From assembly GCA_020073005.1 (NCBI GenBank), contig JAIQFX010000034.1:1-63615 (forward strand): DNA of 63,615 nt, in the 5' to 3' direction. The notes below the pieces were generated by a model that was not told the origin of the DNA, did not search any database, and saw only the letters and a list, made by a program, of their open reading frames with translations. Positions within the stretch are counted from its first letter, which is position 1. Each line of letters begins with the position of its first letter. Shown piece after piece: positions 9,053 to 17,362 of this stretch. A program made the translations under genes and the position numbers. Origin of the DNA: Terriglobia bacterium (GTDB lineage Bacteria; Acidobacteriota; Vicinamibacteria; Vicinamibacterales; CAVVIG01).

Positions 9053-9082
9053 ATGCCGAACCAGGTGACGCTGACGCCATGA
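9053..9082 (+). CDS. Nine-residue leader peptide ORF (MPNQVTLTP) before the MgtC-like gene
   Basis: ATG at 9053, nine sense codons and TGA at 9080-9082. The stop overlaps the ATG of the MgtC/SapB-family gene as ATGA, the arrangement of translational coupling. There is no Shine-Dalgarno, but a TACACT hexamer sits six bases upstream. Salmonella mgtC and mgtA carry regulatory leader ORFs, which makes a leader here attractive, but this peptide shows no similarity to them that I can see. It could be chance. Confidence 0.4.
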   Translation: MPNQVTLTP

Positions 9083-10335
9083 CCGAACCGGCCACCTTGT
9101 TCGGCATCGTCGTCGCAGCGCTCGGCGGCGCCGCGGTCGGCGTCGAGCGGCAGCGATCGGGCCACGCCAGCGGCGCGGACGCGCGGTTGGGCGGCGTCCG
9201 CACGTTCACGCTGATCGGCGGCGTCTCGGGCCTGGCCGGATGGCTGATGACGATCCCGCTGACGAACGGAGGCGCCGTCGGCATCGTCCTGGCCGCCGGC
9301 GCGGTCGCGCTCGTCATCGTGAGCTACGTCGCCACGAGCCGTCGCGACGTCGACGCGACGACCGAAGCGGCAGCGCTCGTCGTCATCGGCGCCGGTCTCG
9401 CCGCCGGACTGGGATGGCTCGCGCTGGCGAGCGCCGTGATTGCCGTCAGCACGCTGCTTCTGATCGAGAAGTCCACGCTGCACGCGCTGGTCGGCCGCAT
9501 CGACGACGACGAGCTTCGCGCCGCGGCGCGCTTCGGCGTGATGGCGATCGTGATCCTGCCGCTGCTGCCGGCAGGCCCGTACGGCCCGTTCCAGGGCATC
9601 AAGCCGCGCGAGCTGTGGATCCTCGTGTTGTTCTTCACCGGGATCAGCTTCGGCGGCTATCTCGCGCGACGGTTGTTCGGCGCGGGGCGCGGCTATCCGA
9701 TCGCGGGGCTGCTCGCCGGGATCGTCTCGTCGACGAACGTCACGTTCACCTTCGCGCGGCTGAGCCGGCGCGATCGCGCGCTCGCCCGCCCTCTCGCGCT
9801 GGGCGCCGTCGGCGCCTGCACGATGCTGTTCCCGCGCGTGCTCGCCGCCACGAGCGTGCTCAATCTCGCCGTCGCGCGGGCGCTGTGGCCGTACCTTGCG
9901 GCGCCGTTCGCCGTCGGTGTGTTCGCACTGCTCCTGTTGTGGCGGCGCAGCTCGGACGAAGTGGGACCGGCCGAAGTGCCGTCGAATCCGCTGCAGTTCG
10001 GCCCGGCGCTGCAGATGGCCGTGCTGTTTCAAGGCGTGCTCTTCGCCGTCGACGCCGCGCGCCGCTGGTTCGGCGAAGCCGGGTTGCTGACGTCCGGCGC
10101 CGTGCTCGGGCTGACCGACGTCGACGCGCTGACGATCTCGATGTCCAGGCTCTCCGGCGCTGGACTGACGCCGACGATCGCCGCACAGGCGATCGCGATC
10201 GGCATCGGCGCGAACTGCGTGCTGAAGGCCGGCGTGGCCATCGCGCTCGGCACAGCCCGCTTCAGTCAGGTCACCGCCGTCGTGCTCGCCGCGATGGCCG
10301 CGACCCTTGTCGCTGCGATGGTGCTGATGGGCTGA
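9079..10335 (+). CDS. MgtC/SapB family protein with DUF4010 domain
   Basis: A 418-residue polytopic membrane protein. The N-terminal ~140 residues match MgtC/SapB: GAAVGVERQR, RLGGVRTFTLIGGVSGL, and a helix pair carrying the conserved small residues. The rest matches DUF4010: GPYGPFQGIKPRELW, GGYLARRLFGAGRGYPIAGLLAGIVSSTNVTFTFARLSR, and a final LGLTDVDALTISMSRL. MgtC proteins act in growth at low Mg2+ and in controlling the F-type ATP synthase; the role of the MgtC-DUF4010 fusions is not established. It diverges from the AI-2E/Mg2+-ATPase operon across about 250 bases. Start chosen at MTEPATLF; the frame runs open far upstream with no domain content. Confidence 0.85.
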   Translation: MTEPATLFGIVVAALGGAAVGVERQRSGHASGADARLGGVRTFTLIGGVSGLAGWLMTIPLTNGGAVGIVLAAGAVALVIVSYVATSRRDVDATTEAAALVVIGAGLAAGLGWLALASAVIAVSTLLLIEKSTLHALVGRIDDDELRAAARFGVMAIVILPLLPAGPYGPFQGIKPRELWILVLFFTGISFGGYLARRLFGAGRGYPIAGLLAGIVSSTNVTFTFARLSRRDRALARPLALGAVGACTMLFPRVLAATSVLNLAVARALWPYLAAPFAVGVFALLLLWRRSSDEVGPAEVPSNPLQFGPALQMAVLFQGVLFAVDAARRWFGEAGLLTSGAVLGLTDVDALTISMSRLSGAGLTPTIAAQAIAIGIGANCVLKAGVAIALGTARFSQVTAVVLAAMAATLVAAMVLMG

Positions 10336-10341
10336 TAGTAT
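10336..10341 (+). promoter_or_regulatory. -10 hexamer TAGTAT seven bases before the 10349 start
   Basis: TAGTAT is followed by CTAGCGC and ATG. There is no Shine-Dalgarno and no convincing -35. The geometry is that of a leaderless promoter. Confidence 0.35.
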
Positions 10342-10348
10342 CTAGCGC

Positions 10349-11089
10349 ATGACGAAACCACGCGTCGGGCCCTGGTGGCGTCGCTACGAATGGGACGCGA
10401 TCGCCGGCATCGTCGCGGCCGCGATCGCGTTGACGCTGCATCTGCTTCACGTCGTCCAGCCCGACATTCTGCTGACGATCACGGTCGTCCTCGTCGCGAT
10501 CATCCTGCTGCGTCAGTTACGGCACGAGGAGCGTGAGGAGCGCGTTGACGGCGCGACCGGCCGGACCGAGCAGCTGATCGTGAAACTGCACGAGGCGCTC
10601 AAGTCGCCGGACGTGGTGCTCGTCGGCCCGCGCCACCTGCGCACGGCCAGCGAAGCCTTCGCGCGCCAGGCGCGCGGCGACATGGTGTGGTTCAACGTCT
10701 GCCTGATGATGTTCCGTCCTCAGGAGCTGTTCGACTGCCTGCTGAGGCCGGCCGTCGAGAATCCACTCGTGACGCGCATCGAGTTCGTGCTCGACGAAGG
10801 CGAGCGGACCAACTGGCGCGACCACGTCGTCCCCAAGCTGGCGGGCTGTCGAGGGCACGACAAGGTCCTCGAGCCGCGCTGGTGCGATCTGAAGGAGAGC
10901 GTGTCGTTCGTGCTCGCCGACCGCGAGGCCGACGGACAGGCCGAAGCCCAGCTCAGCTTCTGGGGCGAGCCGTTCATGGCGCGGACGACCGGACGCGATG
11001 TCCCGCGCTACATCTTTCACGTCCAGGCGCATTCGGAACTGGTGCCGCGGCTCGTCGAGCTCGAACGCAGCTACCGCATCGCGCGGTAG
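10349..11089 (+). CDS. Membrane-anchored hypothetical protein, 246 aa
   Basis: Family not recognised. Two N-terminal membrane helices (WDAIAGIVAAAIALTLHLL and ILLTITVVLVAIILL) are followed by a ~180-residue cytoplasmic domain with DVVLVGPRHLRTASEAFARQARGDMVWFNVCLMMF and RIEFVLDEGERTNW, compatible with a phospholipase-D-like or HKD-type fold that senses or processes something at the membrane (weak inference). It begins 13 bases after the MgtC-like gene, but it also has a TAGTAT hexamer seven bases before the ATG and no ribosome site, so it may have its own leaderless transcript. Confidence 0.6.
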   Translation: MTKPRVGPWWRRYEWDAIAGIVAAAIALTLHLLHVVQPDILLTITVVLVAIILLRQLRHEEREERVDGATGRTEQLIVKLHEALKSPDVVLVGPRHLRTASEAFARQARGDMVWFNVCLMMFRPQELFDCLLRPAVENPLVTRIEFVLDEGERTNWRDHVVPKLAGCRGHDKVLEPRWCDLKESVSFVLADREADGQAEAQLSFWGEPFMARTTGRDVPRYIFHVQAHSELVPRLVELERSYRIAR

Positions 11090-11098
11090 CTGCGACCG

Positions 11099-11113
11099 CC
11101 GGCTGAACGCCGG
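11099..11113. terminator. Small hairpin between convergent genes
   Basis: CCGGC, loop TGAAC, GCCGG between the converging stops at 11089 and 11121. The stem has five pairs and no T-run, so termination is possible but unproven. Confidence 0.3.
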
Positions 11114-11120
11114 ACGCTAT

Positions 11121-11813
11121 CTATGACGACGCCGGCACGAGCGCGGTCCGGTACGTGATCGTCTTGCCGGACTGAATGTTCACGTCGAATATCGCCGTCT
11201 GGAAACCGGGCGCGCGGATCTCGAGATGATGCGGCCCCGGCACCAGATTCAGCTGCTCGGTGTCGCCGTTGAAGTCCTCCACCATCCCGACGTAGAAGCC
11301 GTCCACGTAGATCGTCGCGTCCCTCTGCGGAATGTCGATCCGCACGCTGCCCGCGGCTTCGGCCTCGATGTCGGTCTCGTACTCGGGCGCCGGCACCGGG
11401 TAGTAGTACGGCGGGTACGGATAGCCGTACCGGTAATACGGATACGTGCCGTACGGGAACTGATAGTAGAAGTCGAGGTCGAACAGCGGCCAGTACGGAT
11501 AAATGTACGAAGGATGCATCTGCGGCCGTACGGGCGGCCGCACGGTCGGCCTCGTCGGCGGACGCGGCACGGCGCGCTGCGGCGTCGTGGTCTGCGGCGG
11601 CCGGCGCGAGGGCTGAGACGTCTGCGGCGGCCGTGCAGGCGGAGTGGCTTGTGGGGATTGAGGCGGCCGCGGCTGCGCGGTCTGTCCGCCCGGCGCCGGC
11701 GCCGGACGCGGCGGCGTGCGAGTCTGATCGCGGTCCTGCGTGAACGACGACGCGGCGACAAACGTCGCGGCGGCGAGCACGGCCGCCGCAGCCAGGGTTC
11801 TGTACGTGTTCAT
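11121..11813 (-). CDS. Secreted PEGA-domain protein with Tyr/Pro-rich middle, 230 aa
   Basis: Start ATG at 11813 (MNTYRTLAAAAVLAAATF), giving a classical signal peptide. Then about 75 residues rich in Pro, Gln and Arg (PPQTSQPSRRPPQTT), a ~45-residue stretch extremely rich in Tyr and Pro (YYRYGYPYPPYYYP), and a C-terminal PEGA domain with ATIYVDGFYVGMVEDFNG and LVPGPHHLEIRAPGFQ. PEGA domains occur in surface and S-layer-linked proteins and probably bind the cell envelope. A paralogue lies at 16553-17362. The gene follows an outer-membrane barrel gene 29 bases away on the same strand. Confidence 0.75.
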   Translation of the reverse strand: MNTYRTLAAAAVLAAATFVAASSFTQDRDQTRTPPRPAPAPGGQTAQPRPPQSPQATPPARPPQTSQPSRRPPQTTTPQRAVPRPPTRPTVRPPVRPQMHPSYIYPYWPLFDLDFYYQFPYGTYPYYRYGYPYPPYYYPVPAPEYETDIEAEAAGSVRIDIPQRDATIYVDGFYVGMVEDFNGDTEQLNLVPGPHHLEIRAPGFQTAIFDVNIQSGKTITYRTALVPASS

Positions 11814-11842
11814 GGCGGATGCTCCATCCGGGTCAGGCAGGC

Positions 11843-12454
11843 TTACGGGGTAATCGGGTGATCTTCGAAGTGGTACGCGGCGCGGATCGCGACGCTCGTC
11901 ACGATGTAAGTCTGCGAATTGCGCGTAACGATCGTCGCTTCGACCTGCGGGCGGATCGCGATGTGCCGGCTGATGAACGCGTTGTATCCCGCGCCGACGA
12001 AGAACGCGGGATCCGTGAACGTGTTCATCAGGGTGCCGGCCACGCCGGCCGCGGCGATGCGATCGGCATAGAACGACGGAATCGAGCTGCGCGTCCGATC
12101 GAACGACGCGCGATACAGACCGAAGCCGCCCTCGACGAACGGCGCCGCCGGACGCGGCCGCATCAAGCTCGTTTGAAACGCGATCGCGCCCGAGAACGCT
12201 TCGGCGCCGTCGTGACGGTCGAGCCAGGCGCCCGTGCCCTCGATCCCCATGCGCGGCGTGATCTCCCAGCCCATCGTGAGCGCCGCCATCGCGCCGACGT
12301 CGGATGACGCCACGGCGGCGCCGCCGGTCACGGCCAGCGTCGTTCCGTGGGTCCAGATGTGGAAATTCGGAGTAGTCGTTTGCGCCCGCAGTGGCGCCGC
12401 CACCAGCACCGCGGCCAGGGCGAAGCAGAATGCGCGAGCGAATGCGCGAGTCAT
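11843..12454 (-). CDS. Outer-membrane beta-barrel protein, 203 aa
   Basis: The ATG at 12454 has AAGGAG seven bases upstream; it starts MTRAFARAFCFALAAVLVAAPLRAQ, a signal peptide cleaved after AQ. The mature part alternates small and aromatic residues in short strands (FVEGGFGLYRASFDRT, FFVGAGYNAFISRHIAIRPQVEATIVTRNSQTYI), as in eight-stranded OmpA/OmpW-like barrels. Ligand unknown. It precedes the PEGA gene on the same strand, so barrel and envelope-binding protein are probably coexpressed. Confidence 0.65.
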   Translation of the reverse strand: MTRAFARAFCFALAAVLVAAPLRAQTTTPNFHIWTHGTTLAVTGGAAVASSDVGAMAALTMGWEITPRMGIEGTGAWLDRHDGAEAFSGAIAFQTSLMRPRPAAPFVEGGFGLYRASFDRTRSSIPSFYADRIAAAGVAGTLMNTFTDPAFFVGAGYNAFISRHIAIRPQVEATIVTRNSQTYIVTSVAIRAAYHFEDHPITP

Positions 12455-12579
12455 GGTCGTGCTCCTTACTGCTCGAATCCAAACCATGAGCGCGCCGCCG
12501 GAATTCCGTCAGCGGCCAGGTTCCGCTTCTAAAGTACGCACCATCCGTGCCCGGATCGCGGGGCATCGGTCTTGCTCTG

Positions 12580-14010
12580 TCATCCTTTGATGCACGCGAG
12601 CGGCTCGAGCCTGGCGACGGTTCGTGAAAGCCCGGCGCGATCCGCGGCATCGACCACGGCGGTGACGTCCTTGTAGGCGCCTGGCGCCTCCTCCGCGACG
12701 CCGCGTGTCGACGGGCTGCGAATCAAGATGCCGCGCGCGGCGAGCTCGTTGATGACTTGTCGGCCGTTCCACTGCTTGAGGGCCTGATGCCGGCTCATAC
12801 TCCGACCCGCGCCGTGACACGACGATCCCCACGATCGCCCAAGGCTCTGCCCCGTCCCCACGAGCACGTACGACGCAGTACCCATCGTCCCGCCGATGAG
12901 CACCGGCTGGCCGACCGCCGCGAATGCCTCGGGAAGATCGGGATGGCCGGGACCGAACGCGCGGGTTGCGCCCTTCCGGTGCACGAAGAGCCGCCGCTGC
13001 CGGCCGTCGACCTCATGGAGCTCGACCTTGCAGGTGTTGTGCGACACGTCGTACAGCAGCGCAAGCGCCGCGCGCGGTAGGATCCGCGCGAACGCGCGTC
13101 GCACGAGCTCCGTGATGATCTGCCGGTTGGCCAGCGCGCAGTTGATCGCCGCGCGCATCGCGCCGAGATAATTCTGACCGAGCGGCGACTCGATCGGCGC
13201 GGACGCGAGCTCCTTGTCCGGCAGATCGAGTCCGTACCCGGGCGCGGCGAGCGCCATCTCTTTCAGGAACTCCGTCCCGATCTGATGGCCGAGCCCGCGC
13301 GATCCGCAGTGAATGCTGACGACGGCGTCGCCCTCGTGGAGGTGAAACGCGGCGGCGCAGGCCGCGTCGACGATCTTCGCGACGCGCTGCACCTCGAGGT
13401 AGTGGTTCCCCGATCCAAGCGTCCCCATCTCGTCGCACTGCCGTCGCTTCGCATGGCCGGAAACGATCTCGGGCCGCGCGCCGTGCATGCAGCCGTGTTC
13501 TTCGATGCGATCGAGATCGGCGGCCGTTCCGTACCCGCGGTCGACGGCCCACCGCGCGCCGCCCGCGAGCATCGCGTCCATCTCCGGATCGTCGAGATGC
13601 AGCCGTCCGACGCTGCCGACGCCGGCCGGCACGCTGCGCGACAGCTCGTCGGCCAGGCGCTTCTTGACCGGCTCGATGTCCTCCACGTGAAGTCCGGTCG
13701 AGAGCAGGCGGACGCCGCACGAAATGTCGAAGCCGACGCCGCCCGCCGAGACCACGCCGCCGTGATCCGCGTCGAACGCCGCCACGCCGCCGATGGGAAA
13801 CCCGTAACCCCAGTGCGCGTCCGGCATCGCGTACGAGGCGCGCACGATGCCCGGCAGCGTCGCGACGTTCACGACCTGCTGGTACACCTTCTCGTCCATG
13901 TCGCGGACGAGCGCCTCGGTGCCGTAGAGGATGCCCGGCACGCGCATGCGGCCGTGCGGCTCGATCCGCCACTCGGTGTCCGACGCGCGCGTGAGCGATG
14001 ACAGATCCAC
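12580..14010 (-). CDS. rtcB: RNA ligase RtcB
   Basis: A full-length RtcB (476 aa). It joins RNA 2',3'-cyclic phosphate or 3'-phosphate ends to 5'-OH ends with GTP and Mn2+. Seen: AMPDAHWGYGFPIGGVAAFD, GVGFDISCGVRLL, MGTLGSGNHYLEV, SIHCGSRGLGHQ, VSHNTCKVE and the guanylated histidine H399 in SSCHGAGRSMSR. I start at the GTG at 14010 because GGAGGA at 14015-14020 is four bases before it; a TTG at 14022 would put that site inside the gene. Archease lies 18 bases upstream in the same operon, the classic partner that speeds RtcB guanylation. Likely roles: RNA repair or tRNA ligation under stress. Confidence 0.93.
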   Translation of the reverse strand: MDLSSLTRASDTEWRIEPHGRMRVPGILYGTEALVRDMDEKVYQQVVNVATLPGIVRASYAMPDAHWGYGFPIGGVAAFDADHGGVVSAGGVGFDISCGVRLLSTGLHVEDIEPVKKRLADELSRSVPAGVGSVGRLHLDDPEMDAMLAGGARWAVDRGYGTAADLDRIEEHGCMHGARPEIVSGHAKRRQCDEMGTLGSGNHYLEVQRVAKIVDAACAAAFHLHEGDAVVSIHCGSRGLGHQIGTEFLKEMALAAPGYGLDLPDKELASAPIESPLGQNYLGAMRAAINCALANRQIITELVRRAFARILPRAALALLYDVSHNTCKVELHEVDGRQRRLFVHRKGATRAFGPGHPDLPEAFAAVGQPVLIGGTMGTASYVLVGTGQSLGRSWGSSCHGAGRSMSRHQALKQWNGRQVINELAARGILIRSPSTRGVAEEAPGAYKDVTAVVDAADRAGLSRTVARLEPLACIKG

Positions 14011-14028
14011 GGCGTCCTCCAAACGCGT

Positions 14029-14475
14029 TCACACGTCGACGACGCACTGCGCCAGCCAGTGATCGTCGTCGAGCGGTGCGACCGCGAGCGCAGTGTAGGT
14101 CGCGCCCTTGATTTCCACGGCCGGTTCGTGCCGGACCGGATCGACGGGCTCGCCCCACGCGGTCGCGGTCAGGTGCGAGCCGTCGATCGAGACGATGAAG
14201 GCGCCGAAGAGCATTCGACGTGTCGCCATTTCATAGATCAGAGCGTTGAGCCAGTCCGCGAGGAGAACGTCGTCGGACGGCGCATCGCAGGCGATCTGGA
14301 TCGCCGTGATCGGGCGCACCGCGGCCGGACTCGTGATCACGCCGGTCAACGCCAGCGCCGCCTGCACGAACGCGTCGGCTTTCGTCGGCCCGACGCCTCG
14401 CACGCCGATGTCGGCGCCGTGCGCGAAATGTTCCCACGTGTTCCGCGCGACGACGGGCGCGGCCACGACGATCAA
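14029..14475 (-). CDS. Archease, RtcB activator
   Basis: About 148 residues with the archease pattern: [18 protein letters not shown], the metal-binding ADIG aspartate, [34 protein letters not shown], a [11 protein letters not shown] strand, and the C-terminal [17 protein letters not shown] with a DDDHW segment. Archease promotes multiple turnover of RtcB. The TTG at 14475 overlaps the nitroreductase stop (TTGA), suggesting coupling; a GTG at 14466 is the alternative start. Its position directly before rtcB supports the call. Confidence 0.88.
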   Translation of the reverse strand: MIVVAAPVVARNTWEHFAHGADIGVRGVGPTKADAFVQAALALTGVITSPAAVRPITAIQIACDAPSDDVLLADWLNALIYEMATRRMLFGAFIVSIDGSHLTATAWGEPVDPVRHEPAVEIKGATYTALAVAPLDDDHWLAQCVVDV

Positions 14476-15071
14476 CCCCAGTAGACGATGTGCGGGTCCT
14501 TGCGCGGCACCGGCGCCGCCGCGCCGCTCGGCACGCCGACGATGATCGCGGCCACGGCGTGGACGTCGTGCGCCAGCCCGAGCTCGGCCTTCGACTCCGG
14601 CGTGTTCATCGCCGGCACGCCGAGGCCGATGCAGCAGGTGCCCAGCCCCATCGCGCACGCCGCGAGCATCAGATTCTCGGCCGCGAGCCAGCAATCCGCG
14701 GCGACGAATGGACCATCGCCCTTGCCGCAAATCACGATCAGCGTGCTGGCGTCGTAGAAGATGCTGAAGGTGGGATCGGCCAGCAGCGCCTCGAATCGAT
14801 CGTCGCTCGGGAGGCGGTCGGCTGCCTGCGCGGTCCAGATCGCTTTCGCGCGATCCGAATAGCGCTTCAGCGCCGCGGCCTCCTGAATGACGACGAACTC
14901 CCAGGGTTCCTCGTGCATGGCGGTCGGCGCCTGCACCGCGGCGTCGAGCAGCGCCCGCACCGTCGGCTTGTCGAGCTTCTGCTTCGTGTAAGCGCGGACC
15001 GATCGGCGCGTGAAGATCGCGTCGAGCGCGCTCAGCGAACGCTCCGTGGAATGAAGCGTAGTAGTGGACAT
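14472..15071 (-). CDS. Nitroreductase family protein (FMN)
   Basis: 199 residues from the ATG at 15071, preceded by GAGGAAGAGG. Nitroreductase fold: [43 protein letters not shown] for flavin binding, then [23 protein letters not shown] and the C-terminal [10 protein letters not shown]. Probably reduces nitro compounds, quinones or similar with NAD(P)H. It is the first gene of the operon with archease and rtcB, as if all three respond to the same (oxidative or RNA-damaging) stress; that link is inference. A second nitroreductase lies at 59775-60470. Confidence 0.85.
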   Translation of the reverse strand: MSTTTLHSTERSLSALDAIFTRRSVRAYTKQKLDKPTVRALLDAAVQAPTAMHEEPWEFVVIQEAAALKRYSDRAKAIWTAQAADRLPSDDRFEALLADPTFSIFYDASTLIVICGKGDGPFVAADCWLAAENLMLAACAMGLGTCCIGLGVPAMNTPESKAELGLAHDVHAVAAIIVGVPSGAAAPVPRKDPHIVYWG

Positions 15072-15284
15072 GACGATCACCTCTTCCTCTTGCACGATCG
15101 AGCAACCGTCATGCCACGAGCGCGTCGCGCCGGACGCCCGCGCTCCGGGCCACGCGTTTGCATCCTCCACACCGTCAACCCTCGATACGCTGACCTTTCC
15201 TTCGAACGCCGTCCGAGTCATTCGGAAACTCGGCACGCTCGACGAAACCTCGGCAACATGTGAACCCGGAACAGGAGGAGCAAG

Positions 15285-15743
15285 ATGCACATCAAACAGA
15301 TCATGACGACGAAGGCGGCGACGTGCCGCCCCGAGTCGGACCTCGCATCGGTCGCGAAGCTCATGTGGGACAACGACTGCGGCTTCGTGCCTGTCGTGGC
15401 TGCCGACGGCAAGGTCCTCGGCGTGCTGACCGATCGCGACATCTGCATCGCCTCGGCGACTCGCCGTTTGCTGCCGGAGCAGATCACGGCGATCGATGCG
15501 ATGACGCGTGCCGTGCAGACCTGCCTCGCCGACGCGTCCATCGAGAGCGCGCTGGATGCCATGAAGCAGGCCCGCGTGCGGCGGCTGCCGGTCGTCGGCG
15601 CGGACGGGACGTTGAAGGGCGTCGTCTCGATGAACGACATCGTGATGGCGGCGGACAAGCGGCAGGGCCCGGACGCCGGCGCCATCGTGTCGGCGCTCGC
15701 GGGCATCTGCGCCCATCGCCCGGCCCGGACGGCGGCGGCGTAA
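15285..15743 (+). CDS. CBS-domain pair protein, 152 aa
   Basis: Two CBS domains fill the protein: MTTKAATCRPESDLASVAKLMWDNDCGFVPVV...GVLTDRDICIA, then MTRAVQTCLADASIESALDAMKQARVRRLPVVG...GVVSMNDIVMAA. Such stand-alone pairs bind adenine nucleotides and are common in stress regulons (mycobacterial Hrp1 in the DosR regulon is one). CAGGAGGAG lies seven bases before the ATG. It diverges from the nitroreductase operon across 213 bases in which I see no clear promoter, and meets the deacetylase gene tail to tail with 10 bases between. Confidence 0.88.
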   Translation: MHIKQIMTTKAATCRPESDLASVAKLMWDNDCGFVPVVAADGKVLGVLTDRDICIASATRRLLPEQITAIDAMTRAVQTCLADASIESALDAMKQARVRRLPVVGADGTLKGVVSMNDIVMAADKRQGPDAGAIVSALAGICAHRPARTAAA

Positions 15744-15753
15744 CGCCGCTGGC

Positions 15754-16446
15754 TCACCCGCCGTTGCGGCAGACCGTGCCGAAACTGAATCCGCGCGCGC
15801 GCAGCTCGGGAATCAATCGCGTGGCGGCGAGCACGGTCTGTCGCTGATCTCGTCTCGGAGCCTTTTCGTCGCCGTCGTGCATCACCATGATGTCGCCGGC
15901 GATGCTGTCGGCCGTGCGCGCGCGGAACCAGTTCCAGTCCCACAGCATCCAGCCCCACCCGACCAGCACGTAGCCGTTCTCGCGCACGCCCGCGTACATC
16001 TCGCCGCCGCGCCAGCCGGCGTGCGGCCGGAACGCGCGACACGGGCGCGAACCGGCGAGCGTCTCGATCCGATCGGCGGCCGTCGTCAGCATCCGCCCGA
16101 AGGCGTCAGGCGACCGGAGCATCTCGCGGCGCGTCGCCGAGTGAAGCCCGACGGCGTGTCCCTCGGCGAACATCCGCCTGACGATCGGCGCCGTTTCATC
16201 GGTGACGTGACGATCGATCAGGAAGAACGTCGCCCGCGCGTGCTCGCGCGCCAGCACGTCGAGCAGATCCGGCGTCGTCGTCGGGTTCGGTCCGTCGTCG
16301 AACGTCAGGTACACGGTCGGCGGCGCCTCGCGCGGCATGTGCCAGACGGCGTTGTCGCGCGCCATGGCTTCGAGGAGGAAGGGCGCGGGCGCCGTGTGCG
16401 CGAGAACGACTGCCGCAAATCCGACGAGGACGAACACGATGAACAT
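15754..16446 (-). CDS. NodB-type polysaccharide deacetylase family protein, 230 aa
   Basis: N-terminal membrane anchor or signal (FIVFVLVGFAAVVLAH), then a NodB homology domain: TFDDGPNP (motif 1 with the base Asp and metal Asp), GHAVGLHSATRRE (motif 2), FRPHAGWRGG (motif 3), WGWMLWDWNWF (motif 4) and VMHDGD (motif 5). Motif 2 normally reads H-[ST]-x3-H; here the second His is replaced by Arg, so metal binding may be altered or supplied otherwise. I think a subfamily shares this change, so it is probably not a damaged gene. It is expected at the periplasmic side, acting on peptidoglycan or polysaccharide. Confidence 0.8.
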   Translation of the reverse strand: MFIVFVLVGFAAVVLAHTAPAPFLLEAMARDNAVWHMPREAPPTVYLTFDDGPNPTTTPDLLDVLAREHARATFFLIDRHVTDETAPIVRRMFAEGHAVGLHSATRREMLRSPDAFGRMLTTAADRIETLAGSRPCRAFRPHAGWRGGEMYAGVRENGYVLVGWGWMLWDWNWFRARTADSIAGDIMVMHDGDEKAPRRDQRQTVLAATRLIPELRARGFSFGTVCRNGG

Positions 16447-16552
16447 CGAGCCCTTCCTGGAAGTCTACGCAGCATCCATGCCGGGCGGCAGCGACGCTGG
16501 TTCACGACTTGCACTACGCATGGGGTGAAAGCGCCTGACGGAGAGACGATCC

Positions 16553-17362
16553 ATGCGTCGCAAGTCTTATCTCGTTGTCTTCCTGATTGCCCTGGCGATG
16601 GCCGCGTGCTCGCTGGCCACGGCCGGAGTCCAACGGGGCCACCCGCGGCCCGCCAAACGCGGCGTGGTCGTATTCGTGGGCGGCTACTTCTACGACCCGT
16701 TCTTCGGACCGTATCCCTGGTGGCCGCGCGTGGGCTGGCCTCATCCGTACTACCCGCTGTTCGATGAACCCGCCGAGCTGCGCCTGCAGGTCACGCCGAA
16801 GGACGCCGCGGTCTACGTCGACGGCTACTACGCCGGCGTCGTCGACGACTTCGACGGAATTTTCCAGCGTCTTCGCCTGCCGCCCGGTCCGCACGAACTC
16901 ACGTTCTTCCTGCAGGGATTCCGGACGGCGCATCAGCGCCTCTACCTCGCGCCCAACTCGGACTCGAAGGTGCGTCTGACGCTGGAGCGTCTCGCCCCTG
17001 GTGAGATGAGCGCGCCGCCGCCGGTCGCGGCGCCCGTTCCGCCACCGCCGCCCGGCACCGCGAGGTCGCCGCGCACGCCGCCTCGCCTGCCTGTCCCGCC
17101 GCCCGCAATCGCGACGCCGCCGGCGGCCGAGTTCGGCAGCGTCTCGATTCGCGTACAGCCCGCGGACGCGGACGTCACGATCGACGGCGAGCGCTGGACC
17201 GGATCCGAGGGCGACCGCCTCGTCGTGCAACTGGCCGAGGGTACGCACCGCGTCGAGATCCAGAAGCCGGGCTTCCGCCGGTTCTCGACCGAGATTCAGG
17301 TACGCCGCGGCGAGACGACGCCGCTCAACGTGAGCCTGTCGCCCGAGGGACCGCCGAGGTAA
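16553..17362 (+). CDS. PEGA-domain lipoprotein-like protein, 269 aa
   Basis: The N-terminus VVFLIALAMAAC resembles a lipobox with Cys19, so it is probably lipid-anchored. A short Tyr/Trp/Pro-rich segment (YDPFFGPYPWWPRVGWPHPYY) precedes PEGA domain 1 (AAVYVDGYYAGVVDDFDG, LPPGPHELTFFLQGFR), a Pro-rich linker, and PEGA domain 2 (DVTIDGERWTGSEG, LAEGTHRVEIQKPGFR). It resembles the 11121-11813 protein in order and motif, so the two are paralogues. GGAGAG precedes the ATG. Its stop abuts the converging flavodoxin gene with no base between. Confidence 0.78.
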   Translation: MRRKSYLVVFLIALAMAACSLATAGVQRGHPRPAKRGVVVFVGGYFYDPFFGPYPWWPRVGWPHPYYPLFDEPAELRLQVTPKDAAVYVDGYYAGVVDDFDGIFQRLRLPPGPHELTFFLQGFRTAHQRLYLAPNSDSKVRLTLERLAPGEMSAPPPVAAPVPPPPPGTARSPRTPPRLPVPPPAIATPPAAEFGSVSIRVQPADADVTIDGERWTGSEGDRLVVQLAEGTHRVEIQKPGFRRFSTEIQVRRGETTPLNVSLSPEGPPR

